Positions 8,849-17,336 of a DNA stretch of 51,050 bases are shown here, one piece after another. The notes under the pieces were generated by a model. That model saw only the letters and a program-made list of their open reading frames with translations. It searched no databases and was not told the origin of the DNA. The first letter of the stretch is position 1, and each line of letters starts with the position of its first letter. This DNA is from Jaenimonas drosophilae (taxonomy: Eukaryota > Euglenozoa > Kinetoplastea > Trypanosomatida > Trypanosomatidae): positions 1,459 to 52,508 of the forward strand of contig JASAON010001550.1 in the NCBI GenBank assembly GCA_030849065.1. Reading direction: 5' to 3'. The translations under genes were made by a program, and so were the position numbers.

Positions 8849-10236
8849 AGAACTGCTGGCCTCTGACCGGTGTTATTACTACACGCCACAAAGTTGGATT
8901 TCAAGGAAGGGAATGGTGCGAAATTGTTTCCTGCTGTGCAGATGATGTAATAGGAGCATTTCGTCGTTGTGCTGCTGGGGCATTAAGCCTCTCTGAAGAA
9001 AACATCTTCGGCATCTTTCTGCGCACGGAAACTACTCTTGTTGTCTATTGTTCTGTGCGACACCCCTCAGCAATGAGCAAGGTCCACGTTAAGAAATCTC
9101 TTTTGCAAAGCTCCTACGACATGATGTGGCGCATTTTCTTCGATTCTCGATGGAAAGGAGTCGTGCGTCCTGCCTCTCCTGTTTGCCAGAAGCCGACAGA
9201 AGAGAAGAGTATTCTCCTTCATGCTAAGTTCTCTGGAAGGCCCTGGAAGCCATTGCTGTCAACAAAACTTTTAAACATGAAGAATGCTGTACGACATGAT
9301 GTCGCTCAGGCCCTCTCAATTCCAGAGAGCTACGTGCGCGATACAAAATTCACCTTTGACAAGGCTCTTGAGGTGACAATTACCGTGAGTGTAGAATCTG
9401 TTGATCTGGACGAAGGAGCGTGCGGTAGCATCGTAAAAAACTACCAGTTCTCCTCTCTGTGGAATGTGTATGAGGCGAACTTGTCACTGGCAGCTTCTCA
9501 GCTGTCGACAGGGAGGTCTGTACCTGATGCTGTGGCCCCTTCCACTGGACACGTGACGGAGGAACAAACAGGTGGCTTTAATCAGGTCAAGCCACTATCT
9601 CCTGGCATATTGAGCCAGGCTTCTCCTCTTGACACACAACGTGACTTAGTGTGCCAGGCTCTTCCTTTCGGCACTCAAGGTGGCGTTGGCCAGGCACTTC
9701 CTCTCGACGCTGGAAGTCAGGAAACGGTAAACAAAAGAAAAAAACCTCAGAAGACCAGTACACTCACAGTATCTTTCAAAGGCTCGCTGTGGCCCACGAT
9801 CATCACTACGGTTCCAAACGATTTGCTTTATGTATTTGTACGGGATGTCAACGATGCATTAAGTAGCTTTGAACTACAGTTGCTATCTATTGAGTTCCAC
9901 AGAACTAAGTTTCTTGCTACGATCAGCTTCGATCACAGTCTGTACGACCAGCTCGACAACTATCGTACAGCCCTTCTAAGCTCTCACTATCCAAATACTT
10001 GGGAGTTTTACCACGATTTTTCTCGGAATACACATTCGGGAACGCTCACTGGGACTCCGCAACCTCCAAGCTGCTTTTCACTGGATGCGCGAACCCAAAA
10101 ACTCCTTTGGGAAGCTAACAAGGTTGCATTACAAACCACATCACTTCCTTTCCTGCGAAAGGACGTTGCACCAACCAAAGTTTGTGATACCAAGGAATGC
10201 CCACCTACGCATTTTCTTCCCAGGTTACTACTATGA
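8845..10236 (+). CDS. Protein with three divergent FAZ1-type conserved domains
   Basis: The 463-residue product contains three copies of one fold of about 85 residues, at roughly 17-99, 126-210 and 307-392. The shared pattern is F-x-G-x-x-W near the start, then a helix ending in A-x-x-AL, a hydrophobic strand pair, and a final helix with Y-x-x-x-W-x-x-[FY]. It matches what I recall of the kinetoplastid-specific domain first described in flagellum attachment zone protein FAZ1. Copies two and three are joined by a Pro/Gln-rich linker with short repeats (CQALPFGTQ, GQALPLDAG). There is no signal peptide or membrane segment. By family it may be a cytoskeletal or flagellum-associated scaffold; that is inference. 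The frame upstream of 8845 has only a TTG, so the ATG at 8845 is chosen; a 10-codon uORF overlaps it. Confidence 0.8.
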   Translation: MKNCWPLTGVITTRHKVGFQGREWCEIVSCCADDVIGAFRRCAAGALSLSEENIFGIFLRTETTLVVYCSVRHPSAMSKVHVKKSLLQSSYDMMWRIFFDSRWKGVVRPASPVCQKPTEEKSILLHAKFSGRPWKPLLSTKLLNMKNAVRHDVAQALSIPESYVRDTKFTFDKALEVTITVSVESVDLDEGACGSIVKNYQFSSLWNVYEANLSLAASQLSTGRSVPDAVAPSTGHVTEEQTGGFNQVKPLSPGILSQASPLDTQRDLVCQALPFGTQGGVGQALPLDAGSQETVNKRKKPQKTSTLTVSFKGSLWPTIITTVPNDLLYVFVRDVNDALSSFELQLLSIEFHRTKFLATISFDHSLYDQLDNYRTALLSSHYPNTWEFYHDFSRNTHSGTLTGTPQPPSCFSLDARTQKLLWEANKVALQTTSLPFLRKDVAPTKVCDTKECPPTHFLPRLLL

Positions 10237-10599
10237 GGCCTTCGGTTCAGATTCTTTTCCTCTGATGTATGAAGAACGTGCCTCTGCTTCCACTGCATAT
10301 ATTGTGTGGAGCCCACCCACTGCGACCCAGCATATTCATCAGTTCATTCCCAAAGTTGGAGTCACTCGCAGGAGTTTGACAACTGGAGATGCTACTTCAC
10401 AGTTCCGCTCACCCCACCACTACTGTTCTCTATGGGAGCTAAATTCGTGCCCCATCGGATCACATTGCTGGCTGTTTCACTGTACTGTACTGAACTTGAC
10501 TGCACAGCAGAAATATCTGATTTGAGGAGGATTCTATTCACAAGGCGATACAGCACAATTCTTGTTCCTCTCTTTTTTTCTCTTTCTCCTCATAGGAGC
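10237..10599 (+). other. Intergenic region, 3' and 5' UTRs
   Basis: This 363-bp spacer separates the triple-domain gene and the ubiquitin-fold gene. Open frames continue into it by chance but lack a usable start; the one reading into the next gene begins at a GTG and passes through the pyrimidine tract. Apart from the splice signal at its right end I see nothing. Confidence 0.6.
10559..10595 (+). promoter_or_regulatory. Trans-splicing signal, the clearest in the window
   Basis: About 30 nt of almost pure T/C (TCTCTTTTTTTCTCTTTCTC within it) end in CATAG at 10591-10595, only four bases before the ATG at 10600. This is the textbook layout of a kinetoplastid polypyrimidine tract and spliced-leader acceptor, and it fixes the start of the downstream gene. 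Confidence 0.8.
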
Positions 10600-11616
10600 A
10601 TGAGCGCTCTTCGTCGAACACACCGAGAAAGCGTCAAACCGTATGTGCCTATACAGCTCACTCGAGTGATCCCTGTTAGGGTCTTCAATCCTAGTGGTGA
10701 GTTCTTTGATACTGAGGTGGACCTCGATGCCCCCATCAACATTGTGCAGCTGGCAATCGAGGACTACTTCAGGGTAAAGCCCAATGCGCAGCTTCTCACA
10801 CACAATGGACAGCAACTGCGGTGCAATCGTTCACTTCGCGAGAATGGATGCTTGCTCCTAAAAGGAGATCCATTTGTTAAGATTGTTTGCTCGACGAAAC
10901 GGGGACCTATTCTCAATTTGGTTTGTCGGCTTCAGCTTCGAAATTCTCATGATCATATTCCGATTGCGTGCCACGAAGAGAGTACTGTGTGGGAGGCAAA
11001 ACAGATTCTGTGCGGAGAGATAGCAAGCCGACAAGGGGAGCTGGGAGACGGACGCTCATCTTTGAAGCCCAATCAAGTGAAGCTTTTTTGGCGCTACATT
11101 GACCTGAACAACAAAGCGACGCTCCAGTACTACCGAATGCCGACAAACTCTCACCTTAGCGTCAGAGTGTGCTCAAGCCGTGGCGCTACCTGTGATTCTG
11201 ACATTGAGCATCTTAGAGTGATTGCAAGGGAACCATTTAGCCGCGAGCAACCCGAAGAGGGAGTGCGCGAGGCTACTGCTGTAACCATTGGGAAGGGCGT
11301 TGAGCGACGTGGCCCCGCAGCGTCACCTTCTCTTGCCGAACAAGAAGCGTACGGCCAGCATCGGAGCCACGACAGCGCAGTTGTCTTACCCCCTCCGCCA
11401 AGCAGCAGTGATGCCCAGTTTTCTTCAGTGTATTCGACCATAGAGGGCCTGCAGCGACAGGTGAACACGCTAAAATACGAGCTTGGGTCACTTCAGGGAC
11501 GCTTTGGTGAGCAGTCAGCGTTTCAAGCAACAATCAGCACCCGTGTATGCGAGCTGGAGGATACCGTCCTCCGTTTTGAGGGCTATCTTGAGCGAGCAAT
11601 ATCTCTTATCCCTTAG
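10600..11616 (+). CDS. Protein with two ubiquitin-like (beta-grasp) domains and a C-terminal coiled coil
   Basis: The 338-residue product has a first beta-grasp-like segment at about 24-97 (strand IPVRVF, hairpin, helix around NIVQLAIEDYF, then LLTHNGQQL and a final strand) and a second at about 106-191 (LQLRNS, helix TVWEAKQILCGEI, LKPNQVKLFW, LSVRV). Neither ends in the GG needed for conjugation, so they are ubiquitin-like domains of an adaptor rather than a modifier. A low-complexity Ser/Pro segment follows, and the last 50 residues have a heptad pattern (LQRQVNTLKYELGSL). I cannot assign a family. The fold call rests on residue pattern and secondary-structure order only. The splice acceptor four bases upstream makes the ATG at 10600 secure. 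Confidence 0.8.
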   Translation: MSALRRTHRESVKPYVPIQLTRVIPVRVFNPSGEFFDTEVDLDAPINIVQLAIEDYFRVKPNAQLLTHNGQQLRCNRSLRENGCLLLKGDPFVKIVCSTKRGPILNLVCRLQLRNSHDHIPIACHEESTVWEAKQILCGEIASRQGELGDGRSSLKPNQVKLFWRYIDLNNKATLQYYRMPTNSHLSVRVCSSRGATCDSDIEHLRVIAREPFSREQPEEGVREATAVTIGKGVERRGPAASPSLAEQEAYGQHRSHDSAVVLPPPPSSSDAQFSSVYSTIEGLQRQVNTLKYELGSLQGRFGEQSAFQATISTRVCELEDTVLRFEGYLERAISLIP

Positions 11617-11807
11617 AGCTTCATATTCACTGTAGATACATCAAATCATCTTTCTTGTTTCCTGTTTCTTTTCCTTTTGCTGTTTGAGGCTTTTGTGTTG
11701 CGGGCAGTGCACTTATTTTTCTCAATTATCTTTTCTCCCTCATTTCTTTCACTGGTAGCTGTCAGCACAAGCGTATACCTTTTTTCACCTCCTCATTCTT
11801 TGTCAAG

Positions 11808-14483
11808 ATGGGAGCGGCCAACAGCTGCACGTGCTCTGAAAACAAAAAGTATCGGTTCAAGAATTTTGTTGTGTCTTCCTACCCTGAAAATGATGAGGCA
11901 GACACACCTGATGTCGAAGGTCTCGACAAGCTGAGCAGCTATGTGGATAACAACCCCGAGCGCATCCCACGAGTGTGTCGAAAGATCAACAAGATCCTTG
12001 CCAAAGATCTTAAAGAGAAGAACGAGAAGCACGTGGTGGTTTCGTCAGGCCTGCTTGAGTCACTGATGGAAGGAGCAAAAACGGTTGATGGGTTTGTGCC
12101 ATACACAATCGAAATATGTGTCGTGTTGCTGAAGCAACCTAGCGCGTCGTTCAAAATCTGCGCAGCCAATGTACTTTCCATCATGTGCGATCAGCTCCGA
12201 CGAAACAGGGAGTACCTTTCATCGTACCGCTTGCTGGCCGCCAGCTCAGAGAGCATTTTGCCCTCCCTGGTGACGATGGGTAAGTCAAAGAACAGGGAGA
12301 CCTCATTTGCAGGCGTTGTAGCTCTGGGACATTTCCTCAGCTGTCTCGACCAACTCAACGTGATCGCTGGCCAGGCAAACGAAGTGATGACGGTCCTTCT
12401 AGCAGACTTGGCGGCTGCACTCAAGACGCGCTCTAAGCGCCCCGTGGAGGCTTCCGCTGGATGCACTAGCCTATTGCTCTCTCCGTCTGTCAAGCCCCCT
12501 GTTCGTGTTGCGGTACCCGCAACCCCTGATGAAGAGGAAGTAGCACGCATTCAGTCTATACAGTACGGAATCTGTGCGATCGCCTCGTGTACATCGGCGA
12601 CGGAAGTCCGCTCCCTTTTGGACTGTGTGTTCAGTACATTTGATAATGAAAAGCTCTGGACTGTGCCCTACATGCCCATGCTAACCTTCCATGCGCTTGT
12701 TCGGTCCTTGGAGGATCGACCTCAACGGCTTGGATGTTCTGTCTATTTTCGCTTATGCGACTTGGTAAGTACTCCCGAATCACAAGTTGATGGAAAGGAG
12801 GTCCGCACACCGAGCTCTTTAGCTGGGGTTCTGAGGGCGTTGATCGCCTGTCTCGACGCACTGCCCATGAGTGGGGCACGAGCCACGCGCGCTCTTCAGT
12901 ATCTTCGCCGGCTTTTGGAGTTCCCGCGTGTTCTAAATTCAGCGGATGAAAAGTCCTCGTACGAACGTGATGTTGTGTCGCTTGCTGTTGCTTTGCTAAG
13001 GTCCATCTTGCGTCAGGGAAGCGAGTGTGAACTTCGGAATGTGGTGACGGCTCTGCTTGCTGCCTCCACTCACACCTCTTCAGATACCCGCCGGCTGTCG
13101 CTGTTGTGTCTTGGGGCGGCTTCGCCATTTGTGAGGGCGATTCCATTACCCGATCGTCGGGCACTGAACGTCTGTGGCGCCGTTCGCACGTACCTTTATG
13201 GCAGTAATGAAGATGAATGCGTTCTCGCTGCTCGAGTGGTTCGGGGTCTTCTTGCTGGTATGCCCATGGATGGAGCGGAGGTGCGTCATGATCCTCTAAT
13301 CATCGTCACCGATGAACGAGACATCACCTTTGCCCAAGAGTGGCTGATAACAACGGTGAATACCGCCCAGCGGTCAAGCGCAAGAGTTGTTGCTGAAGTA
13401 GGGCACATGCTGGCATCCATCATTTCTGGTTACGGGGCGAGCGCTCTTCCGTTCGTCCTTCAGCTTCTCTGGACTCTCCAACAGCACTGCGTTCAGGCAG
13501 ATTCTCCATCTGCAAGCAAAGACTCTGGGCTCATCTCGCCGATGCTCTCGTCAAAATCGGATACGTCGCCCCTAACGAGGGCGTGGCTGCACATGATCGC
13601 GGCTGTTATTGTGTCTGCAGGAAGGGCATACAACATACCCAAATTGAGCGAATATGGTAACGACATTCTTAGTCGTCGCAGGGCCGCCGAACCCAGTCAG
13701 TTGGCAGCGTGTTTCGAGGCGGATCTACGCTTCGAGGAGTCGGGCTCGTTGACCCTTACTTCCTGCGGCTTGGTTGTAGCCACGCAGGAGAAGAAAGGGA
13801 AGTCTTTGTTGTCTGCAACTCTCAACCTCCCACCCGTTGCCAAGCTACCCTTGTTCAGTTTTATTAGCAGTGTGATTGCAGACGCCGAACGTGACGACAT
13901 CATGGCTGTCTTTGGCAGGGAATCATCTGAGGAGGTGAAGACAGCAATTGAGATGCAATGCTTCACGACTGAAGTTCAATCCGCACCATCCCCTCCGCTC
14001 GTGGAGAAGAATCTCGACGAGCCGTTCTGGTCTGAAGAGTTTTCCCTGAAGTGGGATCGTGCATCCACCGATGAAGTCCATCAGTTTGTTTTGGTGGATT
14101 CAGCGGCGTCGGAGGATTGCCCTCCCATGGAGCTCAAATCCACGTCCTCGGCGGACCGAGTGCAGGAGCTACTGCAGTTGTTCCAAGCACACATCACAAG
14201 TTGGACCTCCAACGATGGACTGAGCGATGAGCCACTTCCGCTGTTTGCCACAGGCAACGAGTACACTGTGCAGCCATATGAAGAGGAGATTGCCGACCGC
14301 ACCGCGACAAGCGGGCAGTTCGAGTCATTTCGCAGCAGCGTGGAGCTAACTGTGCGCCAAAACGACGACGGCATGGGAGACAGCCCCGTGCGCCAAAGCG
14401 CTGACGCCACTGGCATTCTCCCCTTCAAGAAGTCGTGGCTCGCGCGGCTGCCGGCCGCTGTGTTCATGGATACGAGGATGTAG
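11808..14483 (+). CDS. EFR3: EFR3-like plasma-membrane scaffold protein
   Basis: The 891-residue product resembles EFR3, the peripheral membrane protein that recruits phosphatidylinositol 4-kinase III-alpha to the plasma membrane together with TTC7/YPP1. The N-terminus shows a short Cys-containing basic segment (CTCSENKKYRF) followed by FVVSSYPEN, the equivalent of the EFR3 'RYKRLVDxIFPExP' block, then helical ARM/HEAT-like repeats to about residue 640. The start MGAANS fits N-myristoylation (Gly2, Ser6), and Cys7/Cys9 are candidate palmitoylation sites, a dual-lipid anchor like that of EFR3. The C-terminal 200 residues are acidic and low in order, ending in a basic LPFKKSWLARLP motif. It is the last gene of the rightward array, 300 bp from the opposing gene. 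Confidence 0.8.
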   Translation: MGAANSCTCSENKKYRFKNFVVSSYPENDEADTPDVEGLDKLSSYVDNNPERIPRVCRKINKILAKDLKEKNEKHVVVSSGLLESLMEGAKTVDGFVPYTIEICVVLLKQPSASFKICAANVLSIMCDQLRRNREYLSSYRLLAASSESILPSLVTMGKSKNRETSFAGVVALGHFLSCLDQLNVIAGQANEVMTVLLADLAAALKTRSKRPVEASAGCTSLLLSPSVKPPVRVAVPATPDEEEVARIQSIQYGICAIASCTSATEVRSLLDCVFSTFDNEKLWTVPYMPMLTFHALVRSLEDRPQRLGCSVYFRLCDLVSTPESQVDGKEVRTPSSLAGVLRALIACLDALPMSGARATRALQYLRRLLEFPRVLNSADEKSSYERDVVSLAVALLRSILRQGSECELRNVVTALLAASTHTSSDTRRLSLLCLGAASPFVRAIPLPDRRALNVCGAVRTYLYGSNEDECVLAARVVRGLLAGMPMDGAEVRHDPLIIVTDERDITFAQEWLITTVNTAQRSSARVVAEVGHMLASIISGYGASALPFVLQLLWTLQQHCVQADSPSASKDSGLISPMLSSKSDTSPLTRAWLHMIAAVIVSAGRAYNIPKLSEYGNDILSRRRAAEPSQLAACFEADLRFEESGSLTLTSCGLVVATQEKKGKSLLSATLNLPPVAKLPLFSFISSVIADAERDDIMAVFGRESSEEVKTAIEMQCFTTEVQSAPSPPLVEKNLDEPFWSEEFSLKWDRASTDEVHQFVLVDSAASEDCPPMELKSTSSADRVQELLQLFQAHITSWTSNDGLSDEPLPLFATGNEYTVQPYEEEIADRTATSGQFESFRSSVELTVRQNDDGMGDSPVRQSADATGILPFKKSWLARLPAAVFMDTRM

Positions 14484-14783
14484 GCGTGAGGGTTTGTTTC
14501 CTTGCCGTCGTTTTTTTTTTGCCTGTACCTGTTTCAAACTCTTCCCCGCCGCTCGCCGACGGGCCGCGTTCCTCCCAAGCCTTACCCGCTGCTACTGCTT
14601 CTCCCCCCCCTCCCCTCTGCCTTCTGGCATTAAGCCTCGCTGGCCCGCTGGCGGCGGGTTCAGGTCGTTTCGAGGGGCCGGGAAAGGGGGGGTTTGGCGC
14701 GTGGGTTTGGGGTTATGGGGGGGGGGGGGCATTTGCAGGCGGAATTGGCGTTTTTTGTGTTTTGCTTTTCGGGTTGTGGTGTA
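14484..14783. other. Convergent strand-switch region, probable transcription termination zone
   Basis: These 300 bp lie between the stop of the rightward EFR3-like gene and the stop of the leftward C2-like gene. They hold a T9-T10 tract near 14511-14520, a C-rich stretch, and a G tract of 13 (14717-14729) inside very G-rich sequence. No tRNA is seen. In trypanosomatids such convergent sites carry base J or H3/H4 variants and end polymerase II transcription; that is inferred from orientation only. Confidence 0.7.
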
Positions 14784-15461
14784 TCAAACCTGCTTCTGTT
14801 TCGTCGGGTAATCCTGCCGGGGGTTTGTGGACGCCGGCATTCCGTAGAGCGGTGGTGGGAGCGCGTCGCCCACCGGCTGCGGTGGCGGGAGCGGCGACGC
14901 TTCGCAGTATCCGCCATCGCGTGTGGCCCCTGCCGGGAGGTAGGCGGCGGTTGGGTAGGGCTGGTCAATGGGAATGCCGTGTGCAGCGCCAGAGAAGAGT
15001 GGCGGTGGCATGGCGTGGTCGAACTGCGTTGGCGGGGCTGGGTATGTTGGGTTCTGCTGGGGTGGCGGCTGCATGGGTTGGGTGCCAAAGTCGACGGGGG
15101 TGATGGCCACCTGAATCTTGGATTGGCTGTTTTCAAAGCGTCCCAGCAGGTTGAAGGTGAGCGGCTGTCCCTGCACGAGCGGCTTGTCGTCTAAGTTGAG
15201 GAAAGCCACCGACACGCAGGACTCGGAGAAGAAGGACTTGGCCCACAGCTCCACCACCACCTCGTTCTTGGTGCGCCCCCTCGCCTCGGGCGTGAACTGG
15301 AAGCGAAAGCGCTCCGAAAAATTGATGACGCCCGTCTTTCCGCTCGCGGCGTTGGTTCTCATGCTCTGACCATGTAGGCGCACGTATGCAACGAACTTTC
15401 GGTTCGTCGAGACACCAAAGATGTCTGTGACTGTGAGGATGGACACGTCGATGAGGGGCAT
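14784..15461 (-). CDS. C2-like domain protein with a proline-rich tail
   Basis: The 225-residue product begins directly with a beta-rich domain (about residues 1-118): strand VSILTVTDI, strand FVAYVRLHG, a mid part with FSERFRFQF and VVVELWAKS, then VSVAFLNLDD. This is the order of strands in a C2 domain, with the C2-typical 'F-x-F' before the sixth strand. The Asp residues for calcium are not obvious, so lipid or protein binding without calcium is more likely. The remaining 105 residues are Pro/Gln/Tyr rich (PPPQQNPTYPAPP and similar), suited to SH3, WW or profilin-like partners. It is the last gene of the leftward array. The ATG at 15461 is just upstream of the first strand. The C2 assignment is by pattern, not by search. 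Confidence 0.75.
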   Translation of the reverse strand: MPLIDVSILTVTDIFGVSTNRKFVAYVRLHGQSMRTNAASGKTGVINFSERFRFQFTPEARGRTKNEVVVELWAKSFFSESCVSVAFLNLDDKPLVQGQPLTFNLLGRFENSQSKIQVAITPVDFGTQPMQPPPQQNPTYPAPPTQFDHAMPPPLFSGAAHGIPIDQPYPTAAYLPAGATRDGGYCEASPLPPPQPVGDALPPPLYGMPASTNPRQDYPTKQKQV

Positions 15462-16316
15462 CCTGCGTCGCGTCCCGCCGTCGTGCTAGAACGGGTTGTT
15501 GGATGTACGGGCAGGAAATCAACCACAAGAATAAATCTCTAATGAGGGATAGCTAGCTAACAAAAGAAGAAAGGAAGAAATGGGAGAGAGTAGATCTCAT
15601 TGCAGGGCGACTTCGTAACCTCCCATTCCCTCGCCCCACACACTGACACAAAGACAGAGGTCATGGCACTTCTGATTTTGCGGGACCTCCCTCCCGTCAA
15701 TTCCTACAATTCGGAGCGCTACGGTCTGGGATAACTCCATCCCCGTGAGTGAGGTGAGCAAGAACCGACTCCATCCTCACCGAATGATGCGCCCTGACGG
15801 AACTTTCGCGCGAGCAGAGGAATGCGTCCTCCACCCCCGTTGACTCCCGCACCAACACGGCTTCTCATTCTGGGCTAGTCTGGGCCGAACTCTGCGTCAA
15901 AAAAGTAAAGGAAAGAAAAAATGGAAGAATAACGAGGAAGCACAACAGACCGGCGTGAAGGTACGTGTTCATCCGACCACGCTTATACTGTCTTTTTTTT
16001 TTCATTTCATATTCGTTGCACCTCCTACCTAGTTGTTGCCGCTATTTGCATGTGTTGGTGCGTCCACGGATGGGATGGGCGTTGTGGCGAGTACTGCAAC
16101 GTCTACTGAATCTGGCATAGTGCTACCAGAAAATGGAATCACCAAAGAAAGGAAAAAAAATCAAGGAAGGTCTCACTTATCCCCCACTCCATCGTGGTTA
16201 AGTGGGAAACGCTGACGCTCCGCGGTGTGTGCGGGTGTGGCTGTGAGGATGGGCCGACGCTGCCGCACGTGCGGGACAAAACAAGAGGAGGGCGGGGGTG
16301 GGCTCACATCATCGCT
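15462..16316 (-). other. Long intergenic region (855 bp)
   Basis: This is the longest spacer outside the divergent strand switch. On the minus strand a pyrimidine tract (complement of 15560-15590) with the acceptor GTTAG (complement of 15557-15561) sits about 100 nt before the C2-like ATG. Near 15991-16035 there is also a T-run and CTACCTAG on the plus strand, but no sensible plus-strand frame follows. I see no tRNA, repeat or conserved RNA motif. Confidence 0.5.
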
Positions 16317-17075
16317 TTAGTAGCGCCAGTAGGGGGATGGGGCGGGCTCGCGCGGGGGAAGGGGCTCGCCAAAGAAGAGGCTGCGCGAGGAGCGGGTGGG
16401 CTTGTTGTAGCATGATGGCACGCAGTGTGCCTCGTCCACCTTCGTGCCGAGCAGCTTGGGCATCTTGCTGGGCTCGTTGTAGCGTGTGCGGGCGGAGGGG
16501 TCGGAGCAGCGGTAGTGCGGGCGGGCGGCGATGCGCACCTCCGCCTCGTTGCGCGCGCTGCCAGGGTTGAGGAACTTCAGCTGCACGCGGTCCTCGGCGG
16601 AGAGCTCGCCGTGGTACTCGGAGAAGAGTGGCGCCATGTCGCTGGGCTTGTCGGAGGCCCCTGGGCGGGTTTCGTTGGTGCCGTAGCGGAGATCGCCCTG
16701 TGCGTCGAAGGAGGTGGGGAGGGGGTGGCGGATCGGCACGCTGTAGATGCGTTGCTGCACACGCTTGTTGTCCTGGTCCTGCTGCCTCAGCATGATCTCG
16801 TACTTGGTGTTGCGGGTATCGAGGTCGGACTGACGGCCGTCGGTGATGCGGAGCTGCTCCCCATCGGCAGGATTGCGGTACGTCGTGGGGATCTCCAGAA
16901 AGCTCTCCTCGTGCAGAATCGCCATGTCCTTGGCCAACTCATCCGATCGGCCAAGGCCCTCAAGAAAGCGCAACACCTGCGACACGTACTCGCGCTTCTC
17001 GTTGCGGGCGTCGGCGATCTGGCGCTTATCCTGGTCGCTGAGTTCGAGAACGGTGTTGTGGCGGATCTTGATCAT
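16317..17075 (-). CDS. Unrecognised basic 252-residue protein
   Basis: I do not recognise the family. The first 100 residues are helical and charged (about 15-60 and 85-115). The second half is poor in regular structure and rich in Pro, Arg, Tyr and Ser, with a chain of short turns (RPHYRCSDPSARTRY, PSKMPKLLGTK) ending in SPYWRY. Small proteins of this type, an N-terminal helix then an extended Tyr/Pro/Arg-rich tail, are frequent among flagellar doublet-associated proteins, but I have no motif to support that here. The start is taken at MIKIRHN (17075). The longer open frame upstream runs through a repetitive leader and has no conserved look. Confidence 0.75.
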   Translation of the reverse strand: MIKIRHNTVLELSDQDKRQIADARNEKREYVSQVLRFLEGLGRSDELAKDMAILHEESFLEIPTTYRNPADGEQLRITDGRQSDLDTRNTKYEIMLRQQDQDNKRVQQRIYSVPIRHPLPTSFDAQGDLRYGTNETRPGASDKPSDMAPLFSEYHGELSAEDRVQLKFLNPGSARNEAEVRIAARPHYRCSDPSARTRYNEPSKMPKLLGTKVDEAHCVPSCYNKPTRSSRSLFFGEPLPPREPAPSPYWRY

Positions 17076-17336
17076 CGTGGATGAAGGTGTTGTGGGGTTT
17101 GAAGCTACGGAACACAGAATGTGATTGGCGAGAGAGCACACAAGCTCTCCAACGTGTGTATTGTGAGAAGAAGAAGTAGAGGAAGAAGCACTCCATGCAA
17201 CATCATCAAGATGTGTGGGACGAATGACGCCCCACCACCACAAAACCACTGCCCAACCATGTGAATGAGGTGGCTTCCCCACAACACAGAAAAACAGCAA
17301 AAAACACACGTTGATGAAGGGGCGGAGTGGGGGCGC

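Noticed and set aside
15991..16215. Plus-strand pyrimidine tract and AG followed by a 60-codon frame
   Set aside because: It is antisense within a minus-strand array, the frame starts at TTG, and the sequence has no domain or conserved look.
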